From assembly GCA_001896885.1 (NCBI GenBank), contig MKRJ01000030.1:1-64000 (forward strand): a stretch of 64,000 nt of DNA. The letters run 5' to 3'. Positions 1 to 7,714 of the stretch are shown piece by piece; the first letter of the stretch is position 1; each line of letters begins with the position of its first letter. The notes under the pieces were generated by a model, which was not told the origin of the DNA, did not search any database, and saw only the letters and a list, made by a program, of their open reading frames with translations. A program made the translations under genes and the position numbers. The DNA is from Rhizobiales bacterium 65-79. Its GTDB lineage: Bacteria > Pseudomonadota > Alphaproteobacteria > Rhizobiales > Rhizobiaceae.

Positions 1-75
1 GGGGTGGGTTCAAACATGGGTCACTTCTCAATGGAAAAACCGCCCAATCCCGGGTCAGTTCTCGGCGGAAATCAA
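1..75. mobile_element. Possible terminal fragment of an IS21-family element
   Basis: Two imperfect direct repeats of about 20 bp lie 34 bp apart (18-37 and 52-71). Both have the form GGGTCA-S-TTCTC followed by GGAAA, and the text continues into 'ATCAACA'. Short repeated blocks with this wording near element ends are, from memory, typical of IS21-type (istA/istB) insertion sequences. No transposase frame is present, so the element body would lie to the left of the window or be lost. The assignment rests on repeat layout and wording only; it could be another short repeat. Confidence 0.4.
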
Positions 76-394
76 CATCCGATGCTTCTGCAGTGGCCGG
101 TTGGGCTGCGCATACGAGAGCAAACCCCACTGCAACGGCGGCAAAAATTTCCCAAGGCTTCCGGATCATCACTCAAGCTGCCCAAAAGTTGCCCACTGCT
201 ACTAAGCCGTGAATACCGCCTCACAGCAAGCCAGCATCCATAACGCAGTGAACATCGGCTTGAGGAAACGCCGCGGCTTCGAGATACCGATACGCGATCT
301 ATCCTGCTGCGGGCATTTCGGGCACGCGGTTGAGACGCGCATTGCTTCGGCGGCGATGTCTGTGGTGCAGGCTGCCTGCGCTCTCGGTCGACGC
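76..394. other. Stretch without a convincing gene
   Basis: Between the possible IS end and the stop of the IclR-type regulator there are only overlapping frames on both strands. None has a ribosome binding site plus recognisable protein features. It may be degenerate DNA left by the adjacent mobile element. I see no hairpin terminator, tRNA or clear promoter. Confidence 0.4.
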
Positions 395-1189
395 CTAACG
401 AGCGGTATTCGCGGCCTCGCTGCCGAGATATTGGGCGCGAATGCTGCTCGCCAGGGATTTCAGCCTCGGCGCCACCTCTTCCTCGATCTGGTTTCCTCGC
501 AGCCTGAAGATCGGCACGCGGCAATTGATCGCGAAGCATTCGCCGTCACGATCGCGAAACAGCGGCACCCCGACGGAATGAGTCTCGGGAATCCAGTCAC
601 CCTTCAGCACCGAATACCCTCGCTCCCGGCACGATCGGACCCCCAGCCGAAAGCGCTCGCCGAATTGCTCCCAGGACTCCGGCGATCTTCGCATCATCCG
701 CTGCTCGATGTCCGCGAGTTCGTCGTCATCGAGAAGGGAGCAGAGCGCCTGGCCGATGGTGGCGGACACCAGCGGGCCGATCGTTCCCAGGTCGGGCGTA
801 TGCCAGATATTCTCGTTGGCGCGCGCCGTCTCGATATAGAGAAAGCCGAGATTGTCGATGACGCCGATCGAGACGGTGCCGCCGACATCCTGCGCCAGCC
901 GTTCCATCGAAGGGCGGGCGACATGCAGCAGATGCATGTTGAGCAGCAGCGGGCTGGCCAGCGAAGCGACGCGCCAGGCCAACCGGTATTTCGATTTCTC
1001 GGATTTCAGATAGCCGAGCTTCACCAGCGTGTAAGTGAGGCGGGCGGCGGTTGGCCGGGTCACGCCGATTTCGGCAGCGATCTCGGCATTGCTCATCCTC
1101 CGCTTGCCGGTGCGAAACGCGCGCAGGACCGCCAGCCCCTTGGCCAGGGTCGTCGCAAAACCCGGATCGTCGACCTGCCACTTGCTCAA
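395..1189 (-). CDS. IclR-family transcriptional regulator
   Basis: A 264-residue DNA-binding regulator. Residues about 10-75 form the winged helix-turn-helix of the IclR family (segments 'LAKGLAVLRAF', 'SNAEIAAEIGVTRPTAARL', 'TLVKLGYLK'). Residues about 80-255 form the effector-binding domain, with typical segments such as 'GATVSIG'-like 'GGTVSIGVID', 'SATIGQALCSLL' and 'RERGYSV'. The length is normal for the family. It is transcribed away from an amidohydrolase/ABC importer/acyl-CoA synthetase cluster and is probably its local regulator, responding to the imported compound or a breakdown product. Two inverted repeats in the 159-bp divergent region are candidate operators. The ligand cannot be deduced. 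Confidence 0.9.
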   Translation of the reverse strand: MSKWQVDDPGFATTLAKGLAVLRAFRTGKRRMSNAEIAAEIGVTRPTAARLTYTLVKLGYLKSEKSKYRLAWRVASLASPLLLNMHLLHVARPSMERLAQDVGGTVSIGVIDNLGFLYIETARANENIWHTPDLGTIGPLVSATIGQALCSLLDDDELADIEQRMMRRSPESWEQFGERFRLGVRSCRERGYSVLKGDWIPETHSVGVPLFRDRDGECFAINCRVPIFRLRGNQIEEEVAPRLKSLASSIRAQYLGSEAANTAR

Positions 1190-1245
1190 ATTCAGCCACC
1201 AAGGTCGGAGATTGTCAGCATATCGGACATTTCTTTGAGCATAAA

Positions 1246-1290
1246 ATTGTTAAGTTGACAATACCAGGCCGTCTGTCATTCTATCTGACA
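1246..1290. promoter_or_regulatory. Two inverted repeats in the IclR/amidohydrolase divergent promoter
   Basis: ATTGT-N7-ACAAT (1246-1262) and TGTCA-N7-TGACA (1274-1290) are perfect 5+7+5 inverted repeats with centres 28 bp apart. Their right arms share the octamer TGACAATA, and its inverted partial copy ATTGTCA occurs at 1211-1217. A consensus -35 hexamer TTGACA (1255-1260) lies inside the first repeat, with a weak -10 candidate around 1279-1284 inside the second. This arrangement fits an IclR-type operator over the promoter of the amidohydrolase/importer operon. Confidence 0.45.
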
Positions 1291-1348
1291 ATAACGATGA
1301 GAACGGCTTCAAGGCAGGGCCTTGAAGGACGGCAGCGAGGAGTTTTGG

Positions 1349-2251
1349 ATGTCTCGGGTAATCGATCTGGAAGTCAATCTGCCGCGCAGCCTGCGTTCGC
1401 CGCATATCCACGAGATAAGCCACGGCCGGCCCGGCACCCCTTTCGCGGAACCCCTGCCCCGTCCCGAAGGCTACGGCTTCGACAACTACCAGCATGTTTT
1501 CAGGCAGGCACCCGACCGCTCCGCGGCGGCCAACGAAGATGACGGCGGCATGGGGCGCCTCGTGGCCGACATGGACCAGGCGGGCATCGCCGTAGGCTAT
1601 CTGGTCGGAGCGCGCAACGCCGATATCGGACCGATCAAGCGTCAATACGGCGACCGCTTCATCTGCTTTGCATCGCTCGACCCGATGGACGGGATGCGCG
1701 CCGTGCGGGAGTTCGAAAGGCTGGTGAAGGAAGACGGGGTTGGAGGCTTGAGGGTCTCGTCGCTCTACAACTGCCTCCCGGCCAGCGACCGACGCTACTA
1801 TCCGCTCTATGCCAAATGCGTCGAACTGGACGTTCCGGTCCGCATCTACACCGCCATGAACTATGCGAACGACCGGCCCTACGATCTGGGCCATCCCCGC
1901 CACATCGACAATGTCGCCGTCGACTTTCCGGAGTTGCGGATCGTCGCGGGCCTCGGCGGCTGGCCCTGGGTCAATGAGATGGTGGGGCTTCTGCGCCGCC
2001 ATCCCAACCTCTACTGCGACACCGCCGCTCACCGGCCGCGCTATCTGGCGCAGCAGGGCTCCGGCTGGGAACAGTTCCTCCAATTCGGCAACACGCTCCT
2101 GCAGGACAAGATCATGACGGGACTTTCCCGCTATCTTTTCGGCACATCCTTCGAGGAACTGATCGAAGAATACAGGAACCTGCCGCTGAAGGATTCAGTC
2201 GTGGAGAAGTGGCTCTACGGCAATGCCGCGCGCTTCTTCCGCATCGCCTGA
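1349..2251 (+). CDS. Amidohydrolase-2-like protein lacking canonical metal ligands
   Basis: A 300-residue protein resembling the amidohydrolase-2 (ACMSD-like TIM barrel) group: N-terminal strand 'RVIDLEV', the block 'GLGGWPWVNEMVGLLRRHPNLYCDTAA' in two halves around residues 201-225, and C-terminal 'KWLYGNAARFF'. The start at ATG 1349 is preferred because GCGAGGAG lies 6 nt upstream; an in-frame ATG at 1322 has no such site. The residues that bind metal in active relatives appear replaced. The D-x-H-x-H near the N-terminus reads DLEVN, the His before 'GGWPW' is Leu202, and the C-terminal G-[ST]-D reads G265-T-S-F. It may act without metal, bind ligand, or have a different chemistry. It precedes the ABC importer genes by 9 bp and is probably co-transcribed with them. 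Confidence 0.7.
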   Translation: MSRVIDLEVNLPRSLRSPHIHEISHGRPGTPFAEPLPRPEGYGFDNYQHVFRQAPDRSAAANEDDGGMGRLVADMDQAGIAVGYLVGARNADIGPIKRQYGDRFICFASLDPMDGMRAVREFERLVKEDGVGGLRVSSLYNCLPASDRRYYPLYAKCVELDVPVRIYTAMNYANDRPYDLGHPRHIDNVAVDFPELRIVAGLGGWPWVNEMVGLLRRHPNLYCDTAAHRPRYLAQQGSGWEQFLQFGNTLLQDKIMTGLSRYLFGTSFEELIEEYRNLPLKDSVVEKWLYGNAARFFRIA

Positions 2252-2260
2252 CGAAGTCGG

Positions 2261-3229
2261 ATGCTCCGGTTCGTCCTCTTCCGGCTGCTGCACGCGATCC
2301 CGCTGCTGATCGCGGTGATCCTCGTGATCCTCCTAATGCTGCAGTTCATTCCGGGCGATCCGGTGCAGGCCATGGTCGGGGACTTTCCGGTCTCGCCCGA
2401 GTTCCGGGCAGCGATAACCCAGCAATACCATCTGGACGATCCCTTTCCGGTTCGCGTCTACAGCTATTTCGTCAATCTCCTGCACGGCGATTTCGGCTAT
2501 TCCTATCAGTTCCAGCGGCCGGTCTGGGACCTGATCGCCGAAAGTGCGCCGCGGACGATCCTGCTCACTCTTGTCGGCTTCCTGATCGCCGTTCCCTTCG
2601 GGGTCCTGGTCGGCACCGTCTCCGGCACGACGCGAAGCAGCCGTGTCGACCATTTCTGGACGTCGACCGCCCTCGTGGCATACGCCATACCCACTTTTTG
2701 GCTGGGTCAGCTCCTGGTCCTCGTGCTGGCGGTGCATCTCGGCTGGTTCCCCACCCAGGGCATGGGCCCGCTCGTTTCCCGCGCCCACGGACTCTCGTGG
2801 TTTCTCGAGAGAGCGCATTACATCGCGCTGCCCGCGCTGGCCTTCGCCGTCCATGAGGGGACCCGCTTCGCCCGCATCATGCGGGCAAGCGTCGCCGATA
2901 CTCTGGGGCAGGGCTATATCGTCACGGCCCGCGCCAAGGGCCTTTCGCGCGGCGCCATCATTCGCGGCCATGTCCTTCGGAACTCTTCGCTGCCGCTGGT
3001 AACGGTGGCGGGCTACGCGTTCGGAGCGGCGCTCGGCGGGGCGGTCCTGCTCGAGACCGTCTTCACCTGGCCGGGGCTCGGCCTGCTCCTCGTACAGGCG
3101 GTGCGGATGCGCGACAACATGACGGTCGTGGGCATCGTCATCTTCGCCGCCATCGCGGTCGTCGTCATCAACCTTCTGGTCGACCTTCTCTATGCGGCGC
3201 TCGACCCGCGCATCCGGGGTAGGGGATGA
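2261..3229 (+). CDS. ABC transporter permease, DppB/OppB type
   Basis: A 322-residue inner-membrane permease of a peptide/nickel/opine-type importer. It starts with a membrane segment ('FVLFRLLHAIPLLIAVILVILLM' in part), carries the periplasmic 'PGDPV' segment typical of DppB proteins, and has the cytoplasmic EAA loop around 'YIVTARAKGLSRGAIIRGHVLRNS' (parts thereof), which docks on the ATPases. Six hydrophobic segments are visible. It is the first of four transport genes with stop/start overlaps, so it works with the permease, two ATPases and binding protein downstream. The substrate is unknown; a short peptide, opine or amide is likely given the neighbouring hydrolase-like gene. Confidence 0.93.
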   Translation: MLRFVLFRLLHAIPLLIAVILVILLMLQFIPGDPVQAMVGDFPVSPEFRAAITQQYHLDDPFPVRVYSYFVNLLHGDFGYSYQFQRPVWDLIAESAPRTILLTLVGFLIAVPFGVLVGTVSGTTRSSRVDHFWTSTALVAYAIPTFWLGQLLVLVLAVHLGWFPTQGMGPLVSRAHGLSWFLERAHYIALPALAFAVHEGTRFARIMRASVADTLGQGYIVTARAKGLSRGAIIRGHVLRNSSLPLVTVAGYAFGAALGGAVLLETVFTWPGLGLLLVQAVRMRDNMTVVGIVIFAAIAVVVINLLVDLLYAALDPRIRGRG

Positions 3230-4140
3230 GCGGAGAAGCCGCCATGGAACCGCCCTCCACGGCGCCCGGGCCGGTCCGCTCGGCGTGGCGCGGCTTCAGA
3301 GCGGCTCTCGGCCACATGGCCGGCACGCGCCACGGCGCGGTCGGATGCGCGATCCTTCTCGTACTGGCGATAGTGGCGATCTTCGCGCCGCTGATCGCAC
3401 CCTACGATCCCCTGCAACAGGCGCAGGCGAGCCTCACTCCTCCCTCCATGCGGGATCTTTTCGGAACCGACAACACCGGGCGCGACATCTTCTCCCTCGT
3501 CATCTACGGCACGCGGACCTCGCTGGCGATCGGCCTCGGCGCCGCCTTCGGCGCGCTCGTCCTCAGCGGCCTCGTCGGCATGCTGGCCGGCTATTTCCGC
3601 GGTCCGGTCGAGGCGATACTGATGCGCCTGGCCGAACTCTTCCAGACGCTGCCGGTGATCGTGGTGGTGCTCTTCACCGTGGCTCTTTTCGGAAGCAGCT
3701 TCTGGCTGCTTCTCGCCGCGATCATACTGGCGATCTGGCCGGTGGAAGCCCGTCTCGTCTACGGCCAGTATCTCCGGCTGCGGAGCATGGATTTCGTCGC
3801 GGCGGCCAAGGTCGCCGACATGTCGACGATCCATATCATGCTGCGCGAGATTCTTCCGAACGCCATCCGGCCGGTCATCGTCCAGGTGGCGCTCGACGCC
3901 AGCGTGGCGATCCTCATCGAGGCGGGGCTCGGCTTCCTCGGGCTCTCAGATCCCAACACGGTGAGCTGGGGCCAGCTCCTCTACGTCGCGCAGGACTACA
4001 TGACGATCGCCTGGTGGACGAGTTTCTTTCCAGGCGCCGCCATCTGCCTCGCCGTGGTCGGCCTCAACCTGTTCGCCGACGGACTCAACGAAATCCTCGA
4101 CCCGCGCACGCGCGGCAGGGCCGGAGGATTGCAGTCATGA
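3226..4140 (+). CDS. ABC transporter permease, DppC/OppC type
   Basis: The second permease of the importer, 304 residues. Its start overlaps the previous stop (ATGA). The N-terminal cytoplasmic tail is followed by a first membrane segment ('VGCAILLVLAIVAIFAPLIA') and the DppC hallmark 'FGTDNTGRDIFSLVIYGTRTS'. The EAA loop is around 'DFVAAAKVADMSTIHIMLREILPN' (parts). Near the C-terminus 'EAGLGFLGLSDPNTVSWG' is characteristic of the family. It pairs with the upstream DppB-like protein to form the membrane channel. Confidence 0.93.
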   Translation: MSGEAAMEPPSTAPGPVRSAWRGFRAALGHMAGTRHGAVGCAILLVLAIVAIFAPLIAPYDPLQQAQASLTPPSMRDLFGTDNTGRDIFSLVIYGTRTSLAIGLGAAFGALVLSGLVGMLAGYFRGPVEAILMRLAELFQTLPVIVVVLFTVALFGSSFWLLLAAIILAIWPVEARLVYGQYLRLRSMDFVAAAKVADMSTIHIMLREILPNAIRPVIVQVALDASVAILIEAGLGFLGLSDPNTVSWGQLLYVAQDYMTIAWWTSFFPGAAICLAVVGLNLFADGLNEILDPRTRGRAGGLQS

Positions 4141-5009
4141 GTGGGGGAGCGGCCAACGCCGGCGCGGCATTGCTCGAGGTGCGCGATCTCAAGGTGCATC
4201 TGCGCGTGGGCGGCGCGATCGTGCGCGCCGTGGACGGCGTCGATCTGACCGTCATGCCGGGAGAGAGCATCGGCATCGTCGGCGAATCCGGTTCGGGCAA
4301 AAGCACGCTGGCGCGCGGGATCCTCAAATTGATGGCCAATGTCGAGCTCGCCGAGCTGCAGGGAGACGTCCGTTTCCAGGGGAAGGATCTCACCCGCATC
4401 GCGGATGCCGAATTGCGCGCGCTGCGCCGCCATGGCGGATTCTCCATGATCTTCCAGGATCCGCTCGGCTATCTCAATCCCACCAAGCGGGTCGGGACGC
4501 AGGTCGCCGAGGCGCTCGGCGGGAAGTGGTTCGCGGCGACGCGCCGGAGGGTCGAACAATTGCTGGAGGAAGCGGGGCTGCCGGCGTCGGCGCAGCTTGC
4601 CCGGCGCTTCCCCCATGAACTTTCCGGCGGTCAGCGCCAGCGCGTCATGATCGCGATCGCGCTGGCCAGCGAACCGGCGCTGCTGTTCGCCGACGAGCCG
4701 ACCACGGCGCTCGACGCCACCGTGCAGCTCCAGGTCCTCAAGACGCTTGGCCGCCTGCACCGTGACAGGAACATGGCCATGGTCGTCATCACCCACGATC
4801 TCGGCGTCGTCGCCGAGCTTTGCGACCGTGTCTACGTCATGCGCTCCGGCAAGGTCGTGGAAAGCGGCGACACGGTCGAGCTGTTCGAAAATCCCCGCCA
4901 CCCCTATGCGGCGCAGCTCATAGAGCTGAGCACGCGCCACCGGCGGCCCGGGCCATCCGCGCCGGGCGCTGCGCCGTCCGTCCCGGCATCCCCAGCGGAG
5001 GCGAGATGA
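4137..5009 (+). CDS. ABC transporter ATP-binding protein, DppD type
   Basis: A 290-residue ATPase. The ATG at 4137 overlaps the preceding stop (ATGA); the open frame continues upstream but that part is a shadow of the permease gene. Walker A 'GESGSGKST', signature 'LSGGQRQR' and Walker B 'LLFADEPTTALD' are intact, followed by the switch His in 'VVITHDLGVV'. The C-terminal 'NPRHPYAAQLIEL' segment is the oligopeptide-transporter extension. It hydrolyses ATP at the cytoplasmic face to drive import, probably as a heterodimer with the next gene product. Confidence 0.93.
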   Translation: MSGGAANAGAALLEVRDLKVHLRVGGAIVRAVDGVDLTVMPGESIGIVGESGSGKSTLARGILKLMANVELAELQGDVRFQGKDLTRIADAELRALRRHGGFSMIFQDPLGYLNPTKRVGTQVAEALGGKWFAATRRRVEQLLEEAGLPASAQLARRFPHELSGGQRQRVMIAIALASEPALLFADEPTTALDATVQLQVLKTLGRLHRDRNMAMVVITHDLGVVAELCDRVYVMRSGKVVESGDTVELFENPRHPYAAQLIELSTRHRRPGPSAPGAAPSVPASPAEAR

Positions 5010-5965
5010 CGGCCGAGCCGATCCTGCAGATCCGGGGGGCGACGCGACGCTATGCCAGCCGCAACGCTTCCCTGTGGCGGCGCCGGTTTTTGAACGCGGT
5101 CGACGGCGTCGATCTCGACGTCAATGAAGGCGAAACGCTGGCCATCGTCGGCGAGTCGGGATCGGGGAAGAGCACGCTTGCGAAGCTCATGCTGCGGCTC
5201 GACCAGCCGACGGAAGGCGCCGTGCTCTACCGCGGGGTTCCGCTGCCGGACCTGGACCGCCGGCAATGGCGCACCTACCGGCGCGACATCCAGGCCGTGT
5301 TCCAGGATCCTTCGTCCTCGCTCAATCCTCGCATGCGTGTCGAGCAATCGCTGGGTTATGTCGCCCGGCGGCACGAACTGGCGGAGCCGTCCCGGTTGCG
5401 CGCCTTCCTGGCCGGCCATCTTGCCGCGGTCGGCCTCGATCCGCCGGAACGGTATCTGTCGCGCTATCCGCATCAACTCTCCGGCGGACAGCAGCAGAGA
5501 GTAGCGATCGCCCGCGCGATGATGCTCGAGCCGAGGCTGATCGTCGCCGACGAACCGTTGTCGAGCCTCGACATATCGATTCAGGCGCAGGTGCTCGACC
5601 TCATGCGGGATTTGAGCCGGCGCAGGAATGTGGGCTTCGTGCTCATCAGCCATGATTTGAACGCGGTGCAGTCCATCGCCGGCCGGATCGCCGTCATGCA
5701 GCACGGTCGCATCGTGGAGATCGGCGCCGACATCTTCGACGCGCCCGCCCACCCGTATACGCGGTTGCTGCTGGAGGCGCGCCTGTCGGTGGATCCGCGT
5801 GAAGCCAGGCAGAGGCTGGGCAGGCCGACGAATGCCCGGACCTCGCGAGACGGATCGGGGAAACAGCCGGACGCGACTGCCTCGCCCGGCCGAGAGGATG
5901 CGGGGGCGAACGCTTCGGGGAGCGTGAGCCAGGACGAAGAATTCCGAAGCGCAAAGGAGAAGTGA
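5006..5965 (+). CDS. ABC transporter ATP-binding protein, DppF type
   Basis: A 319-residue second ATPase, starting at ATG 5006 (ATGA overlap with the upstream stop). It has Walker A 'GESGSGKST', signature 'LSGGQQQR', Walker B 'LIVADEPLSSLD' and 'ISHDLNAV'. The oligopeptide-transporter extension 'APAHPYTRLLLEA' follows. The last 50 or so residues are a polar, low-complexity tail of no known function. It pairs with the DppD-like subunit. Confidence 0.93.
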   Translation: MTAEPILQIRGATRRYASRNASLWRRRFLNAVDGVDLDVNEGETLAIVGESGSGKSTLAKLMLRLDQPTEGAVLYRGVPLPDLDRRQWRTYRRDIQAVFQDPSSSLNPRMRVEQSLGYVARRHELAEPSRLRAFLAGHLAAVGLDPPERYLSRYPHQLSGGQQQRVAIARAMMLEPRLIVADEPLSSLDISIQAQVLDLMRDLSRRRNVGFVLISHDLNAVQSIAGRIAVMQHGRIVEIGADIFDAPAHPYTRLLLEARLSVDPREARQRLGRPTNARTSRDGSGKQPDATASPGREDAGANASGSVSQDEEFRSAKEK

Positions 5966-7642
5966 ATGAATACCGAGGCATCCATCCATCAAAATCCGCG
6001 GCCTGGAACTGCCGCCCGCACGAACCTGCGTCATCTGTTCCTGAAGAGTGCGCGGGGCGCCGCCCTCTCGGCGCTGATCGCCGTCGGCGCCTCCTCTCAT
6101 GCCGTCGCGGCAGACGACACGCCGGTCGACGGCGGCACGATCGTGGCCGGGATCGATCCGGCCGCCATCGCGACCCTCAATACGCAGCTCACCTCGCTCA
6201 CCTCGTCGCTGGTGATGGCCGATGTCTGGGCCGACGGCCTGATGACCTACGACCGCGACGGCAAACGCATCCCACGCCTGGCCGAGTCATGGGAGATATC
6301 GCCGGACGGGCTGACATACACGTTCAAGATACGAAGCGGCGTGAAATGGTCCGACGGCAAGCCCTTCGGCGCGGACGACGTCGTCTTCACGCTGATGAAT
6401 TTCGGCAAGTACAACACCTATCTGACCAAGCTCATGCCGCTCATCGCCGGTGCCGAGGCCCCGGATCCGACGACGTTCGTGGTCAAGCTCAAGCAGCCGA
6501 TGACGGCGACACTCGACCTCTTCGACAAGGAGGTCTTCCCGCTGATGCCCAAGCATATATACGAAGGCACCGATCTCCTGACCAACCCCGCCAACAGGGC
6601 GCCGGTAGGGCTCGGACCCTTCAAGTTCGTCTCCTGGGACACGGGCCGGGCGATCACCTTCGAGCGCAATCCGTACTACTGGGAAAAGCCGAAGCCGCAC
6701 GTTGACTCGGTCATCTTCGCGTTGATCCCCGATGCCCAGCAGGCGATCAACGCGCTGTCGCGGGGCGAGATAGATTGGGTCCGGCTGGAGCCGGTGAAGG
6801 TGCCGGTCGCGCAGGCCGCCGCCAAGGGCGGCAAGTTCCAGGTGATCGAGATCAAGACCAACGCCCCGGAACGCGCCGTCGTCGATTTCAACATGCGCAA
6901 GGAACCGATGAAGGACCTGAAGGTCCGGCAGGCGCTGTTCGAGGCGATCGACCGGGAGCGCGTGGCGAAGGACGCCTATCAGGGGCTTGCGAACATAGCG
7001 GTGAACGCCATCCCGGTTCAGTTCCGGAACCTCCACGACCCGTCGATCGACTACAACAAGCTCTATCCCTACGACCCGAAGAAGGCCGGCGCGCTGCTCG
7101 ATGAAGCCGGATATCCGCTGAAGGACGGCAAACGCTTTTCTATCGAGCTGACCTATATCGCCAAGGCCCCATTCGATTCCGTCGCCAAGGTCGTGCAGTC
7201 GCAATGGACGGCGATCGGTGTCGACGTCAAGCTCGTGGGGCTCGATCCGCAGATCTGGATCGACAAGGTCTACAAGAAGCATGATTACGACGCCTCGGTC
7301 ATCTCGCTGACCGGCCGGACCAATCCGGTTCTCGGCATCGACAGAAGCTACCTTTGCAATGACGGCGACGTGCCGTTCGCCAATCCGACCGGCTATTGCA
7401 ACAAGGACCTGGACAAGCTGATTGCCGAGGCTGCGGCCGCTCCGCTCGACAAGCAGAAGGCCCTTTATTCCAAATACGCCGCCATCGTCGCGCGCGATCT
7501 CAACGAGATCACGTTGACGAACGCGCGTGCCTTCGAAGCGGTCTCCACCATGCTGAAGAACGTCGACGCCCAGTTCAACGTCGCGTTCAACACGCATCCT
7601 AACTGGCAGGAAGTCTGGATCCCGAAAGACCAGCAGAAATAG
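5966..7642 (+). CDS. ABC transporter substrate-binding protein, family 5
   Basis: A 558-residue periplasmic binding protein of the SBP_bac_5 (DppA/OppA) family. A signal peptide occupies about residues 24-49 (basic stretch, hydrophobic core, then 'SSHAVAA'). Family landmarks include 'PRLAESWEISPDGLTYTF' and 'VKWSDGKPFGADDVVFT', the loop 'NRAPVGLGPFKFVSWD' and C-terminal 'NWQEVWI'. It begins directly after the DppF stop, so it belongs to the same operon and delivers the substrate to the permeases. Length is normal. The ligand cannot be read from the sequence. Confidence 0.94.
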   Translation: MNTEASIHQNPRPGTAARTNLRHLFLKSARGAALSALIAVGASSHAVAADDTPVDGGTIVAGIDPAAIATLNTQLTSLTSSLVMADVWADGLMTYDRDGKRIPRLAESWEISPDGLTYTFKIRSGVKWSDGKPFGADDVVFTLMNFGKYNTYLTKLMPLIAGAEAPDPTTFVVKLKQPMTATLDLFDKEVFPLMPKHIYEGTDLLTNPANRAPVGLGPFKFVSWDTGRAITFERNPYYWEKPKPHVDSVIFALIPDAQQAINALSRGEIDWVRLEPVKVPVAQAAAKGGKFQVIEIKTNAPERAVVDFNMRKEPMKDLKVRQALFEAIDRERVAKDAYQGLANIAVNAIPVQFRNLHDPSIDYNKLYPYDPKKAGALLDEAGYPLKDGKRFSIELTYIAKAPFDSVAKVVQSQWTAIGVDVKLVGLDPQIWIDKVYKKHDYDASVISLTGRTNPVLGIDRSYLCNDGDVPFANPTGYCNKDLDKLIAEAAAAPLDKQKALYSKYAAIVARDLNEITLTNARAFEAVSTMLKNVDAQFNVAFNTHPNWQEVWIPKDQQK

Positions 7643-7672
7643 CAGCAAGATCGCTGTGCTTGACGAACTGAC

Positions 7673-7704
7673 GGCGGGCGCCTCGGCGCCCGCCTATTCC
7701 CTTC
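7673..7704 (+). terminator. Rho-independent terminator after the importer operon
   Basis: A perfect 9-bp GC stem GGCGGGCGC/GCGCCCGCC (7673-7681 and 7686-7694) with the tetraloop CTCG is followed by the pyrimidine-rich TATTCCCTTCT. It lies 30 bp after the binding-protein stop and 10 bp before the next start, so it ends or attenuates transcription into the acyl-CoA synthetase gene. Confidence 0.75.
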
Positions 7705-7714
7705 TAGTGCAACA

